NCBI RefSeq assembly: GCF_000376385.1
Contig: NZ_AQWN01000006.1
Span: 152,718 to 216,717, forward strand
Direction: 5' to 3'
Source of the DNA: Desulfurispora thermophila DSM 16022
GTDB taxonomy: Bacteria > Bacillota > Desulfotomaculia > Desulfotomaculales > Desulfurisporaceae
DNA length: 64,000 bases
In this document: positions 51,720 through 60,432 of the stretch, piece after piece
Layout: the number at the start of each line of letters is the position of its first letter
How positions within the stretch are numbered: position 1 is the stretch's first letter
The notes under the pieces: generated by a model
The model's database searches: none
Seen by the model: the letters and a program-made list of their open reading frames with translations, nothing else
Told to the model about the DNA's origin: nothing
Made by a program: the position numbers and the translations under genes

Positions 51720-52562
51720 TCAATACTCGTTGGGCAACTGGTTCAGTTCAGCCTTGGTAAAGACCGGACCATCCTTACAGACGTACTTGTTACCCACGTT
51801 GCAGCGGCCGCACATACCTATACCGCACTTCATGCGGTTTTCCAGTGACATGATGATTTGTTCGGGCTTAAACCCGCACTCTTCCAGTACGGGAAGGGTG
51901 AACTTGATCATCACGGGCGGACCGCAGACTATAGCCACGGCGTTCTCCGAACTGGGCGACACCTCTTTGGTCACGGCCGGTATAAAACCGGTCCGCCCCG
52001 TCCAACCTTCCACCGGGCGGTCAATAGTGCACACCAGGTCGATATCGGAGCGCTTCTCCCACTCGGCCAGTTCATCTTTATACAAGAGCAGGCCGGGATT
52101 GCGGGCACCGTAAATCACCATCAGGTTGCCATAATCCCCCCGGTGCTTGGGATCCAGGATGTAGGTAGCCAGAGCGCGTAGTGTGGTGAAGGCAAAACCA
52201 CCGCCAATAATGACAATGTTTTTGCCCTTCATTTGTTCCACCGGGTAGTAATTGCCCAGCGGACCGCGCACGCCCACAATGGTACCCTCTTCCATCAAAT
52301 GCAGGGCTGTGGAAACAACCCCCACCTTGGCCACGGAAAACTTCAGAAAACCGGGCTCGGTAGGAGAGGAAGCGATGCCGAAGGGAGCCTCCCCTTTGCC
52401 AAACACACATACCTCGGCAAACTGGCCGGGCATGTAGGGGAAGGATTTCTCATCTTCTTCGCTCAAAAACTGCAATGTGAAGGTGTGAATAAGCTTATCC
52501 GACGTTTCGGTGAAGTTTTTCACCAATTTCATGGGTAGCGGCAGATAAGGATTTCTCTGCAT
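51720..52562 (-). CDS. flxA: FlxA: FAD/NAD(P)-binding, [2Fe-2S] oxidoreductase subunit (set 2)
   Basis: 280 residues. Same family and layout as the protein at 103-954: FAD barrel, GGGFAFTTLRALATYI, CGPPVMIKFT and CGIGMCGRCNVGNKYVC. It lacks the N-terminal CHCG of set 1. Starts at ATG sharing one base with the flxB 2 stop (TAATG). It presumably takes electrons from NADH. Confidence 0.85.
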   Translation of the reverse strand: MQRNPYLPLPMKLVKNFTETSDKLIHTFTLQFLSEEDEKSFPYMPGQFAEVCVFGKGEAPFGIASSPTEPGFLKFSVAKVGVVSTALHLMEEGTIVGVRGPLGNYYPVEQMKGKNIVIIGGGFAFTTLRALATYILDPKHRGDYGNLMVIYGARNPGLLLYKDELAEWEKRSDIDLVCTIDRPVEGWTGRTGFIPAVTKEVSPSSENAVAIVCGPPVMIKFTLPVLEECGFKPEQIIMSLENRMKCGIGMCGRCNVGNKYVCKDGPVFTKAELNQLPNEY

Positions 52563-53581
52563 TACTTATCCAACCTCGCTTCCGACCCCAGGATATCCGC
52601 CAGCACTTCCCGGATGTCCAGATTGACGGGGCAGTTTTTAATACATCTGCCGCAGCCAACGCAAGCCGTGGCATTGAAGTTGTCAACAAAATACTTAAAC
52701 TTGTGCATGACCCGCTGGCGCCAGCGCTCCTTGCCCGAAGGACGCGGGTTGTGACCGGAACCGTGCAGGGTAAAGAGCGGGAACATGCAGGCATCCCAGT
52801 TTCTTACCCGACAGCCGTTGCAATCCACCGCATCATCCACGATGTCAAAGCAATGGCAGGTGGGACAGAGATAGGTACAGGCCGCGCAACCCAGGCATTT
52901 TTCATAAATGCGGTTCCAAACCGGGTCATCGAAGCCAGCGTCCAGTTTAGCCTTGAGCCCCTCGGTATTGACCTGGCAACTCACTACAGCAGCGGCCTTG
53001 ACATCCTCGGCCGCCTTCTGGTCATCAGCAGAGGCCTCGGGCAGGCCAAGTCCTGCCAGCAACTCCTTGCCCTTATCGGTCAGGGCCTGAGCAACATAAC
53101 CTTCACCAATGTCCACCAGCATTACGTCCATGCCCTCGCTGGCAAAAGGCCCGCTCTGCATAGAGGTGCAGAAACAGGTGGGGGCAGGCTGATTGCAACC
53201 CAGGCCAACCAGCACGGTATTATTGCGCCGGGTCATATAGTACGGATCGGTGTATTTATCATTATTGAAGACAAAGTCCAGCAGCGTGATGCTCTTGGCG
53301 TCACAGGGACGAATGCCAAAAACTACTTTCTTGCTCCCATCAATATGCTCTTCTACCCGGGCCCCTTCGGCAGTCACACTGTAGCTGTACAGTTTTTCGG
53401 ACTGAGGGAAAAGGATACCCTTGGGCGGAATTTTGCTATTGCTGTAGCCCAGATAAGCCTGGCCACCATTGGCAATTTGCTTGAAGACAGCATAATTGCC
53501 TTCTTTAACCGGGGCATAAACCTGATAGCCGGCCAGCAGTTTATCCAGAACAGCATTCAGTTCGCTCTTCTTGATGATCAT
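52562..53581 (-). CDS. flxB: FlxB: 4Fe-4S electron-transfer subunit (set 2)
   Basis: About 339 residues from ATG 53581 (GAGGTG 6 bases upstream); a GTG at 53590 is the alternative. Same layout as FlxB 1, with GIRPCDAKSITLLDF, then CLGCAACTYLCPTCHC and CVGCGRCIKNCPVNLDI. Confidence 0.82.
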   Translation of the reverse strand: MIIKKSELNAVLDKLLAGYQVYAPVKEGNYAVFKQIANGGQAYLGYSNSKIPPKGILFPQSEKLYSYSVTAEGARVEEHIDGSKKVVFGIRPCDAKSITLLDFVFNNDKYTDPYYMTRRNNTVLVGLGCNQPAPTCFCTSMQSGPFASEGMDVMLVDIGEGYVAQALTDKGKELLAGLGLPEASADDQKAAEDVKAAAVVSCQVNTEGLKAKLDAGFDDPVWNRIYEKCLGCAACTYLCPTCHCFDIVDDAVDCNGCRVRNWDACMFPLFTLHGSGHNPRPSGKERWRQRVMHKFKYFVDNFNATACVGCGRCIKNCPVNLDIREVLADILGSEARLDK

Positions 53582-53591
53582 CCTTTTCACC

Positions 53592-54545
53592 TCACTCCTT
53601 CACCAAAAATGGCTGGGGATCGTCAAAGGCAAACTCGGACAGGGCCGGTTTGGCATCCAGATTGACCCCGGCTTCGTAACCAAACAGCTCTTTGACGTCC
53701 ATCACCAGTTTTCTGGTCATTGTGCGCAGATTGAGCCCCATCGGGCAGGCCCGGTCGCAGGCACCGCAGTCGGCACACCGGCCGGCCAGGTGAAACACCC
53801 GCACAGCCTGGAACATCATGTTATCGGCCGGGTCAACCGATTTCTTAATCCAGATGGGAGTGGAGCAGTCCACAAAGCACTCGCTGCAATAGCACATCGG
53901 GCAGGCATTGCGGCAAGCATAGCAGCGGATGCACTTGCTGAACTCCTCGGTCAGTCTGGCCTTGCGCTCGGCGGGGGAGAGAGCCTCAAAAGCCTTCACA
54001 TCGGCAAAGTCATCCGCCTGCCGCGGCTTAACCGGCTCGCCCAGCAGCACATCATAGATTACCGGATTGCCATACTGGCAGGTTTTACAGGTATCGTGCA
54101 ATACATCGACCAGGGCAACTTGTTTTTCACCAGCCGCGGTTTTCAAGGTAACCGCTTCGCCCTGCACTTCGGCGGCCAGCAAATCCTTGCCATCCAGCAG
54201 AGCATCGATTTTTACCCGGTCAATCATGCCCTGGCAGGGCACACCGATGATATACAGGTTGTCGCGCTTGATCTGGTTTTCCTGCAGTAGCACCACAATC
54301 GCGCGCGTGTCACATCCTTTGGCCACCACGGCCACCTTTTCATCCCGCTGGCGCAGGTAATTGGCCAGGTTGTTTTCGCATCCGGCATCAAAAACCAGCT
54401 TTGCTGCATCTTCTGGTTTGCGGATAAAGCATGGTGTGCTGCGCAACGGCAGGCTACCGGAAGCAAAGCCGATCACCAGGTCTACCGTCTTTTCTTCCAG
54501 CAGCTTCCTGGCTGTCTCCCGGATGGCAGCTGCTAGCTCTTGCAT
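53592..54545 (-). CDS. flxC: FlxC: 4Fe-4S subunit of the Flx module (set 2)
   Basis: 317 residues from ATG 54545 (GGGGTG 6 bases upstream). The N-terminus [16 protein letters not shown] aligns with the FlxC 1 start, which decides against 54554. VAKGCDTRAIVVLL, CIRCYACRNACPMCYC and CADCGACDRACPMGLN are the conserved cysteine sites. It overlaps the end of flxD by 13 bases. Confidence 0.8.
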   Translation of the reverse strand: MQELAAAIRETARKLLEEKTVDLVIGFASGSLPLRSTPCFIRKPEDAAKLVFDAGCENNLANYLRQRDEKVAVVAKGCDTRAIVVLLQENQIKRDNLYIIGVPCQGMIDRVKIDALLDGKDLLAAEVQGEAVTLKTAAGEKQVALVDVLHDTCKTCQYGNPVIYDVLLGEPVKPRQADDFADVKAFEALSPAERKARLTEEFSKCIRCYACRNACPMCYCSECFVDCSTPIWIKKSVDPADNMMFQAVRVFHLAGRCADCGACDRACPMGLNLRTMTRKLVMDVKELFGYEAGVNLDAKPALSEFAFDDPQPFLVKE

Positions 54546-54973
54546 CCACAACACCCCGTTTCTGTCGCCGCCAATCCCTTATTGGGGCCCAGTTCTTTGA
54601 CTTTTTCGGTTACAGCCTTGACAACTTCGGCAAACCGTCCACCTTCCGCAGCGGACACCCAGGAGAAGTTTACCCGGCCTTCTTCCACGCCCATATATTC
54701 CATGAGGTTCTTGAGCAGGGCAAATTTACGGCGGGCCACTAAATTGCCACTAACATAGTGGCAGTCACCGGGGTGTCACCCGGAGGTCAACACGCCATCG
54801 GCACCGTTCTTGATAGCAGACATAATGAACAGCGGGTTGATCCGGCCCGAGCAAGGGACCCGGACCACCCGGATGTTGGGCGGATATTGAATCCGGCTGA
54901 CACCGGCCAGGTCGGCTCCGGCATAGCTGCACCAGTTACACAGAAAGGCAATGATTTTTGGTTCCCATGCCAT
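54533..54973 (-). CDS. flxD: FlxD/MvhD-like [2Fe-2S] subunit, selenoprotein (UGA = Sec66)
   Basis: The first 65 codons ([19 protein letters not shown] to GADGVLTSG) match MvhD. An in-frame TGA lies at 54778-54776. The same frame goes on [17 protein letters not shown] to a stop at 54533, giving 146 residues. As in the first flxD, UGA replaces a cluster cysteine and is followed by the same hairpin. The tail ends TGCCGCKS, which adds three cysteines. It lies between hdrA 4 (22 bases upstream) and flxC 2. Without read-through the gene would be only 65 residues, and an unexplained open frame would follow. Confidence 0.88.
54745..54763 (-). promoter_or_regulatory. SECIS-like hairpin downstream of UGA in flxD (set 2)
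   Basis: TGCCACTATGTTAGTGGCA, identical to that at 3148-3166, starts 12 bases after the UGA. Codons before it have diverged (CCCGGT here, CCGGGC there), but the hairpin is unchanged. Confidence 0.75.
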
Positions 54974-54995
54974 TTACTTCTTCCCTCCCCTGTCA

Positions 54996-57992
54996 CTACA
55001 GTGCATTGATCATGGCCATAATTTGCTCGTTGGTACATCCTTTCACGTTGAGCGCTCCACAACGGCAGGAGGAAGCGCAAGCACCGCAGCCCTTGCACAA
55101 CGCCTCGTTCACCACGGCCACTTTTTCCTGCAAATCAACCGTGATGGCTTTGGCCGGGCATACCGACTCACAGGTCCCGCAAGCAGTGCATTTCTTCTTA
55201 TTAACGAAAGCACTCTTGCCTTCCACTTCGATGGATTCTTTGGCCAGTACGGTGCAGGCGCGGGCTACGGCCGCCTTGGCCTGGGAAATGTTTTCCTCCA
55301 GGTTCTTGGGCCCGTGGGCCAAACCGCACATAAACACGCCGTCTGTGCCGAAATCCACCGGTCTGAGCTTCATGTGCGCTTCCAGGAAGAAGCCATCGGC
55401 ATTGAGGGGCACCTTGAAGAATTTGGACAGTTTGCTGTTGTCGGTAGCCACAACGGCAGCTGCCAGCCCCACCACATCGGCTTCAATCACCACGGGCAGG
55501 CCCAGTACATGATCGGTTACCGTGACCTTGGCCTTGTCGCCGGCCGCTTCCACCACAGGTTTGTTATTAACCGAATAACGGATGAACACTATGCCCTTGC
55601 GCCGGGCTTCCGTGTACATTTCTTCGTAGAAACCATAGGTTCTGATGTCCCGGTACAGGATGAAGACATTGGCTGCTGGATTGGCTTCTTTAATCTTCAA
55701 GGCTTGTTTGATGGACTTGGTGCAGCAAATCCGGCTGCAGTACGGCCGCTCAGCGTCGCGAGAACCGACGCACTGAATGAAAACAAAGTTCTGCTTGCCG
55801 TCCAGTTTACCCTCAGCCAGATCGGCCTCCAACTCCAGCAGGGTCTTAACTGCCGGGTGTTGTCCGTACAGATATTCATTGGGTTTGTATTCCGCACCGC
55901 CGGTGGCAATAATGGCCACGCCGTGCTGGAGCTCTTCACCATTGGAGAGCGTTGTGACAAAGTTACCCACAAAGCCGTGCACATCAGCAATTTCCACGCC
56001 AGTGTAAACCTTGATCATGGGGTTACTGGTTACCTGGTTAATCAGGTCGGCCAGATAGGCCTGTATATCTTCACCTTTCATGCCCAGGCGAATCCTTCTG
56101 GCAATGCCGCCCAATTCACTTTCTTTCTCCACCAGGTAGACCTTGTAGCCCTGCTGGGCCATATTCAAAGCAGCATTCAAACCGGACACACCACCACCGA
56201 TGACCAGCGCATCGTGGTTCATGCCCAGGCTGACACCCTGCACGGGCTCCAGAAGCGAAGCTTTGTATACGGCCATCTTCACCAGGTCCTTGGCCTTTTC
56301 CGTAGCCTTTTCCGGCTCGGACTGGTGCACCCAGGAACACTGGTCCCGAATGTTGGCCATTTCAAACAGATGCGGGTTAAGGCCAGCTTCCCGCAAGGTT
56401 TCCTGGAAGAGCGGCTCATGGGTGCGAGGGCTGCAGGAGGCCACCACAATGCGGTTTAAGTTGTAGGTCTCAATGGCCTCTTTGATTTGCCCGGCCGTAT
56501 CCTGCGAACAGGCATACAATTTTTCCGTGGCATAAACCACACCCGGCAGTGTCTTGGCATATTCCACCACTTCGGGCACTTTGACCACGCTACCGATGTT
56601 AATACCGCAATGGCACACAAAGACCCCGATGCGCACGACTTCGCCCTGCACATCGCGCTCGGCCGGATACTCTTTCTTCTTCACCAGAGTGCCCCGCGCT
56701 TCAGACAAAATAACCGCCGAATCGGCCGCTGCCGCACTGGCCTGCATCACTGTCTCCGGAATGTCACGCGGGCCGCTGAAGGCGCCGGCCACATATATAC
56801 CTGGCCTGCTGGTCCCCACACCGGTTAAAGAGGGAGGCTCGGCAAAATTAAATTTGTTCAGGCTGATGCCCAAACGCTCGGCCAGTTCGACCATATCCCG
56901 GGATGGTTCCAAACCGATGGAGAGAACCACCAGATCAAATTCTTCCTTGTGCAGGTTACCGTTTTCATCGGCGTAGCGAATAACCAGGTTGCCACTGCCG
57001 TCAGTAGCCTCGGTAACTTCATAAATCCGGGAGCGGATAAAACGCACACCGTATTCATCCTTGGCCCGGTCGTAGTACTTTTCAAAATCCTTGCCGTAAG
57101 TGCGCATGTCCATATAGAAGATAGCGGTATCCAATTCGTAAGGCGTATGCTCCTTGGCGATCACCGCTTCCTTAATAGCATACATGCAGCACACCGAGGA
57201 GCAATAACCATGATCCAGACGGCAGTTACGCGAACCGACACACTGAATCCAGGCTATTTTCTTGGGCTCCTTGTGATCGGAAGGACGTACCAGGTGCCCG
57301 CCGAAAGGCCCGGATGCGCTCAATACGCGCTCAAACTCCAGACTGGTCAGCACATTGGGATATTTGCCATAACCATAGTAGAAAAGGTTACCGGCTTCAA
57401 AGGCGTCAAAGCCGGGGGCCAGGATTACCGAGCCAACCTCCACCTCGACTACTTCGTCTTCCATCTCATGGTCTATGGCCCCGGACTGGCAGGCGTCCAC
57501 ACAGGCCATACATTCAATACATTCATCCTTATCAATGGCATAGGCATTGGGATAAGCCTGGGCATAGAGCTTGTAAATAGCCTTGCGTTCGCTCAAACCC
57601 TGGTTGAAGGCATCTTTTACGTCAATGGGGCACTCCTCGGCACAGCTTCCGCAACCGGTACATTTTTCCGGATCCACATAGCGGGCCCGTTTCTTAATGG
57701 TTACCTTAAACTTGCCGGGCTCACCCTGAATATCCAGCACTTCCGAGTTGGTCATACTCTCAATGTTGAGGTGACGGCCACACTCAACCAGTTTGGGTGA
57801 GAGGATGCACATGGAACAGTCGTTGGTGGGGAAGGTCTTGTCCAGCATGGGCATGGTTCCACCAATGGCCGGCTTCTTCTCCACCAGGTAAACATAGTAG
57901 CCCGACTCCGCCAGGTCCAAAGATGCCTGGATACCGGCAATACCGGAACCCACCACCAGCACGGCTCCGACCTTATCGGTCTTAGTCGTCAT
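54996..57992 (-). CDS. hdrA: HdrA: two-module FAD/4Fe-4S subunit (set 2 of Flx)
   Basis: 998 residues. Layout as HdrA 2: module one without the N-terminal HdrA domain (VVGSGIAGIQASLDLAESG, NDCSMCILSPK, CTGCGSCAEECP, CIECMACVDAC), then module two (IGVFVCHCGINIGSVVKVPE, GGGVSGLNAALNMAQQG). The last ferredoxin motifs are CTACGTCESVCP and CKGCGACASSC. First recognised gene of the flx 2 operon. An AGGAGG lies 17 bases before the ATG, further than usual. Confidence 0.88.
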   Translation of the reverse strand: MTTKTDKVGAVLVVGSGIAGIQASLDLAESGYYVYLVEKKPAIGGTMPMLDKTFPTNDCSMCILSPKLVECGRHLNIESMTNSEVLDIQGEPGKFKVTIKKRARYVDPEKCTGCGSCAEECPIDVKDAFNQGLSERKAIYKLYAQAYPNAYAIDKDECIECMACVDACQSGAIDHEMEDEVVEVEVGSVILAPGFDAFEAGNLFYYGYGKYPNVLTSLEFERVLSASGPFGGHLVRPSDHKEPKKIAWIQCVGSRNCRLDHGYCSSVCCMYAIKEAVIAKEHTPYELDTAIFYMDMRTYGKDFEKYYDRAKDEYGVRFIRSRIYEVTEATDGSGNLVIRYADENGNLHKEEFDLVVLSIGLEPSRDMVELAERLGISLNKFNFAEPPSLTGVGTSRPGIYVAGAFSGPRDIPETVMQASAAAADSAVILSEARGTLVKKKEYPAERDVQGEVVRIGVFVCHCGINIGSVVKVPEVVEYAKTLPGVVYATEKLYACSQDTAGQIKEAIETYNLNRIVVASCSPRTHEPLFQETLREAGLNPHLFEMANIRDQCSWVHQSEPEKATEKAKDLVKMAVYKASLLEPVQGVSLGMNHDALVIGGGVSGLNAALNMAQQGYKVYLVEKESELGGIARRIRLGMKGEDIQAYLADLINQVTSNPMIKVYTGVEIADVHGFVGNFVTTLSNGEELQHGVAIIATGGAEYKPNEYLYGQHPAVKTLLELEADLAEGKLDGKQNFVFIQCVGSRDAERPYCSRICCTKSIKQALKIKEANPAANVFILYRDIRTYGFYEEMYTEARRKGIVFIRYSVNNKPVVEAAGDKAKVTVTDHVLGLPVVIEADVVGLAAAVVATDNSKLSKFFKVPLNADGFFLEAHMKLRPVDFGTDGVFMCGLAHGPKNLEENISQAKAAVARACTVLAKESIEVEGKSAFVNKKKCTACGTCESVCPAKAITVDLQEKVAVVNEALCKGCGACASSCRCGALNVKGCTNEQIMAMINAL

Positions 57993-58013
57993 CTTTGCAT
58001 CACATCCGTCCTC

Positions 58014-58298
58014 CTAGTTTAAACATTCACAATCAGCACAACCATCAGACGCATCACAAAACATTGCCCCCACATTTAAAAAAAGAAACCGGTCTCCCTC
58101 TCTCCCAAAACATAATTGACTAACTAAAGCCATAACGCTTGGGCTTAAGACCATCCCCGCATGTTCCCAACCGTAAAACAAACTGCTGCAGGCATCACAA
58201 GCAGTGCGGCTGGCATATTTTTTCTGCCAGGTCGGCGCCCGCACTTCTCTCATGACCGCTGCGTGGAGCATATCTTGCTGTGTCACCGGAGTGGCCAT
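58014..58298 (-). CDS. Possible small Cys-rich leader protein
   Basis: 94 residues, ATG at 58298, about 40 bases after the predicted transcript start at 58346. The C-terminus is cysteine-rich (FCDASDGCADCECLN). No ribosome site is visible before the ATG, and the leader can fold through AGTGGCCA/TTGGCCACT. It may be a real gene, or the region may be an untranslated leader of hdrA 4. No family recognised. Confidence 0.3.
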   Translation of the reverse strand: MATPVTQQDMLHAAVMREVRAPTWQKKYASRTACDACSSLFYGWEHAGMVLSPSVMALVSQLCFGREGDRFLFLNVGAMFCDASDGCADCECLN

Positions 58299-58345
58299 TT
58301 TTCAGGCAATGGCCGGGGGCATTGGCCACTGCACACCTTGTCCCT

Positions 58346-58375
58346 AGTATAATATTTCTCTCTGCACACTGTCAA
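58346..58375 (-). promoter_or_regulatory. Sigma-A type promoter for the hdrA 4-flx 2 operon
   Basis: On the minus strand TTGACA (58375-58370) and TATACT (58351-58346) are 18 bases apart. The predicted leader to hdrA 4 is about 350 bases, or about 40 bases to the small frame at 58298. Confidence 0.75.
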
Positions 58376-58454
58376 TTCCTTTACATTTTTGCGTAAAAGC
58401 AAGCAAATAGCGCAAAATTTTTAGGTTACCCATAATAATGAACAATTGCAATCT

Positions 58455-58481
58455 AAAGCGGCAGTCACAAACTGCCGCTTT
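58455..58481. terminator. Hairpin after acsE
   Basis: AAAGCGGCAGT (58455-58465) pairs perfectly with ACTGCCGCTTT (58471-58481). The T run on the minus strand is short. It lies about 45 bases past the acsE stop and probably ends the acs transcript, at least partly. Confidence 0.7.
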
Positions 58482-58524
58482 TCGGGTATAAACCGTAATT
58501 CTCTCCCGCTGGAATGAACAAGTC

Positions 58525-59319
58525 TTATCGCTGCCGGAATGTTTTCAGGAAAGAATCGCAATAGATCTCTTTGTTCAGGAAGAGGTTGGCCGCTGCCACC
58601 GCGTTGATCAGCTCAGGGTCATCCACATCGGCGATGGCCGAATCCAACCCGCAGGCCATAGCCATGATCAGGAAGGTACGGTTGAGCAGGTGGCGGTTGG
58701 TGCAGCGCTGGGAGGAGTTGGACAACCCCAGAGTAGTCCGTACTCCCGGCGCCAGGGCTTTAATCTGGCGAATGGCTTCCAGCACTTCCAAACCATGCTC
58801 CTGGGCAACATTAACAGGCAACATCAGCGGGTCAATATACAAGTCTTCCATGGGCAGGCCGTGGGCATCGGCATTTACCACAATCTCCATGGCCAGAGCT
58901 GCCCGGTCGGCCGCACTCTTGGGCACACCCTTTTCATTCATGGCCAGACCAATCAGCGCGGCGTTATATTTAACCGCCATGGGAATGTAGATATCCATTT
59001 TCCACTGGTCGGCATGGGTGGAGTTGATCATTACCTTGCCGTGCTTATTGGCGGCACAACCTGCTTCAATGGCTTCCGGGTTGGTAGAATCAATGCAGCA
59101 GGGCAGCGGAACCGTCTCATTGCAGATATTGACCAACCACTCCATAACCTTGGGCTGGTCCTTGGCCTCCACAGTGGGACCGGTGTTGACATCCAGGTAA
59201 TGAGCACCTGCTTCATACTGCCGTTTGGCCCAGTGCCGGACGGGTTCGGGGTCTTTATTTAAAATGGCTTCCCGAATATCCTTGAACATACCGTTAATCC
59301 GCTCACCAATCAGGATCAT
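58525..59319 (-). CDS. acsE: AcsE: methyltetrahydrofolate:corrinoid/iron-sulfur protein methyltransferase
   Basis: 264 residues from ATG 59319 (GAGGAGG 9 bases upstream). It transfers the methyl group from methyl-tetrahydrofolate to the cobalt of the corrinoid protein AcsCD. A pterin-binding TIM barrel with GERINGMFKDI, HYLDVNTGPT, CIDSTNPEAIEAG, INSTHADQWK and TLGLSNSSQ. Length and motifs match the known enzyme. Last gene of the acs run in this window. Confidence 0.93.
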   Translation of the reverse strand: MILIGERINGMFKDIREAILNKDPEPVRHWAKRQYEAGAHYLDVNTGPTVEAKDQPKVMEWLVNICNETVPLPCCIDSTNPEAIEAGCAANKHGKVMINSTHADQWKMDIYIPMAVKYNAALIGLAMNEKGVPKSAADRAALAMEIVVNADAHGLPMEDLYIDPLMLPVNVAQEHGLEVLEAIRQIKALAPGVRTTLGLSNSSQRCTNRHLLNRTFLIMAMACGLDSAIADVDDPELINAVAAANLFLNKEIYCDSFLKTFRQR

Positions 59320-59393
59320 GACCCTTAACCTCCTCAAAAGTGTATTGAAAATTTAAAATAAGTACAACAACTATATAAAATATAAAATTCACG

Positions 59394-59429
59394 GGCATGG
59401 TGTGCAGATTCACACCCGCACACCATGTC
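59394..59429. other. Hairpin between acsD and acsE
   Basis: CATGGTGTGC (59396-59405) pairs perfectly with GCACACCATG (59418-59427). On the minus strand it is followed by sequence with several T. It may act as a leaky terminator or RNA processing site that sets acsE apart from acsD. Confidence 0.5.
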
Positions 59430-59455
59430 CGTTGCTCCCCACCAAACCTTTCAGC

Positions 59456-60397
59456 TTACTTTTGCATCATTTTATTGATATGCGCCAGAACCTGTTTGAC
59501 CGCTTCGGGGTGACGCAAAACCAATATGCCGCCGCCGGCCTGCACAAAAGTGGTGGCGGTCATGGTCTCCCACAGAATAGCCCGGCGGTACTGATCGCCC
59601 CACTCGGGTGTTTCATCAGCGGTGGTCTTGGCTTCTTTGCTCTTCCAGGCCTCCTGACCAACAAAGCAGATTACCGGCATGGCCAGCATTTTATCACCGG
59701 TGAGGGCCCCGATGCGCGCCCGCTCCATGATGGAATAAGCATACTCAATACCGTAACCCAGAGCACCCACCAGCGGGTCGATGGCAATGCGGTTGGCCGC
59801 CAGACCCATTTCCGTAATCAAGATATTGAGCTGCTTGGCCAGGTTGATGTCCAGCGGACTGGAAGCAATGATGCTGTGCCCGTTGACCATGCAAGCAGCC
59901 GTTATGGTCTTGTAGTTGTTGGGGGTAGCGCAACCCAGCAAAGCTACTTTGCCGGCCAAAGCTTCGCCTACCGCCGTCATGATTTCGGCGTCTTTTTCTT
60001 CTACACCGCAACCAATCACAATCAAGGGCACATTGACCGCATCGGCCACCGCCTTGGCCACCTTGGCACAATCTTCCGGAGAGGCATTCTTATTGTCCGG
60101 ATGGGCGCTGACAAGGCGCAAGCAGACCAGATCGGCACCGTACTCCACACACTTTTGCGCCCAGGCGGCCGGGTCGGACAGCACCCCGGAAAAGGCTGAA
60201 GCCAAGACATCAGGCCAATCAGTGGGCTCCATGTCCCACACTTCCAGTGCCACCACCGGGCGATTGGGCACCTCACCTTCGAAGAACAGGAAAGGCAGGG
60301 TGCTTTCACCACCAACCTTAACCACATTGGGTTCGGCACCCAGTACCATTTCATTCACTTTACTGGTCCATTTCTCTTTCACAATAGCAACGGCCAT
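59456..60397 (-). CDS. acsD: AcsD: small subunit of the corrinoid/iron-sulfur protein
   Basis: 313 residues. A TIM-barrel protein that forms the methyl carrier with AcsC. The opening VLGAEPNVVKVGGESTLPFL and the DPLVGALGYGIEYAYSIMER segment are conserved in the delta subunit of acetyl-CoA decarbonylase/synthase. ATG start with AAAGGAG 8 bases upstream. Confidence 0.93.
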   Translation of the reverse strand: MAVAIVKEKWTSKVNEMVLGAEPNVVKVGGESTLPFLFFEGEVPNRPVVALEVWDMEPTDWPDVLASAFSGVLSDPAAWAQKCVEYGADLVCLRLVSAHPDNKNASPEDCAKVAKAVADAVNVPLIVIGCGVEEKDAEIMTAVGEALAGKVALLGCATPNNYKTITAACMVNGHSIIASSPLDINLAKQLNILITEMGLAANRIAIDPLVGALGYGIEYAYSIMERARIGALTGDKMLAMPVICFVGQEAWKSKEAKTTADETPEWGDQYRRAILWETMTATTFVQAGGGILVLRHPEAVKQVLAHINKMMQK

Positions 60398-60432
60398 GAC
60401 TTCCGCTCCTTTCTGTTAATTACACGGCAGGA

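Noticed and set aside
54951..56459. 502-codon plus-strand frame opposite hdrA 4
   Set aside because: Antisense shadow; no motif and no ribosome site, and it begins inside flxD.
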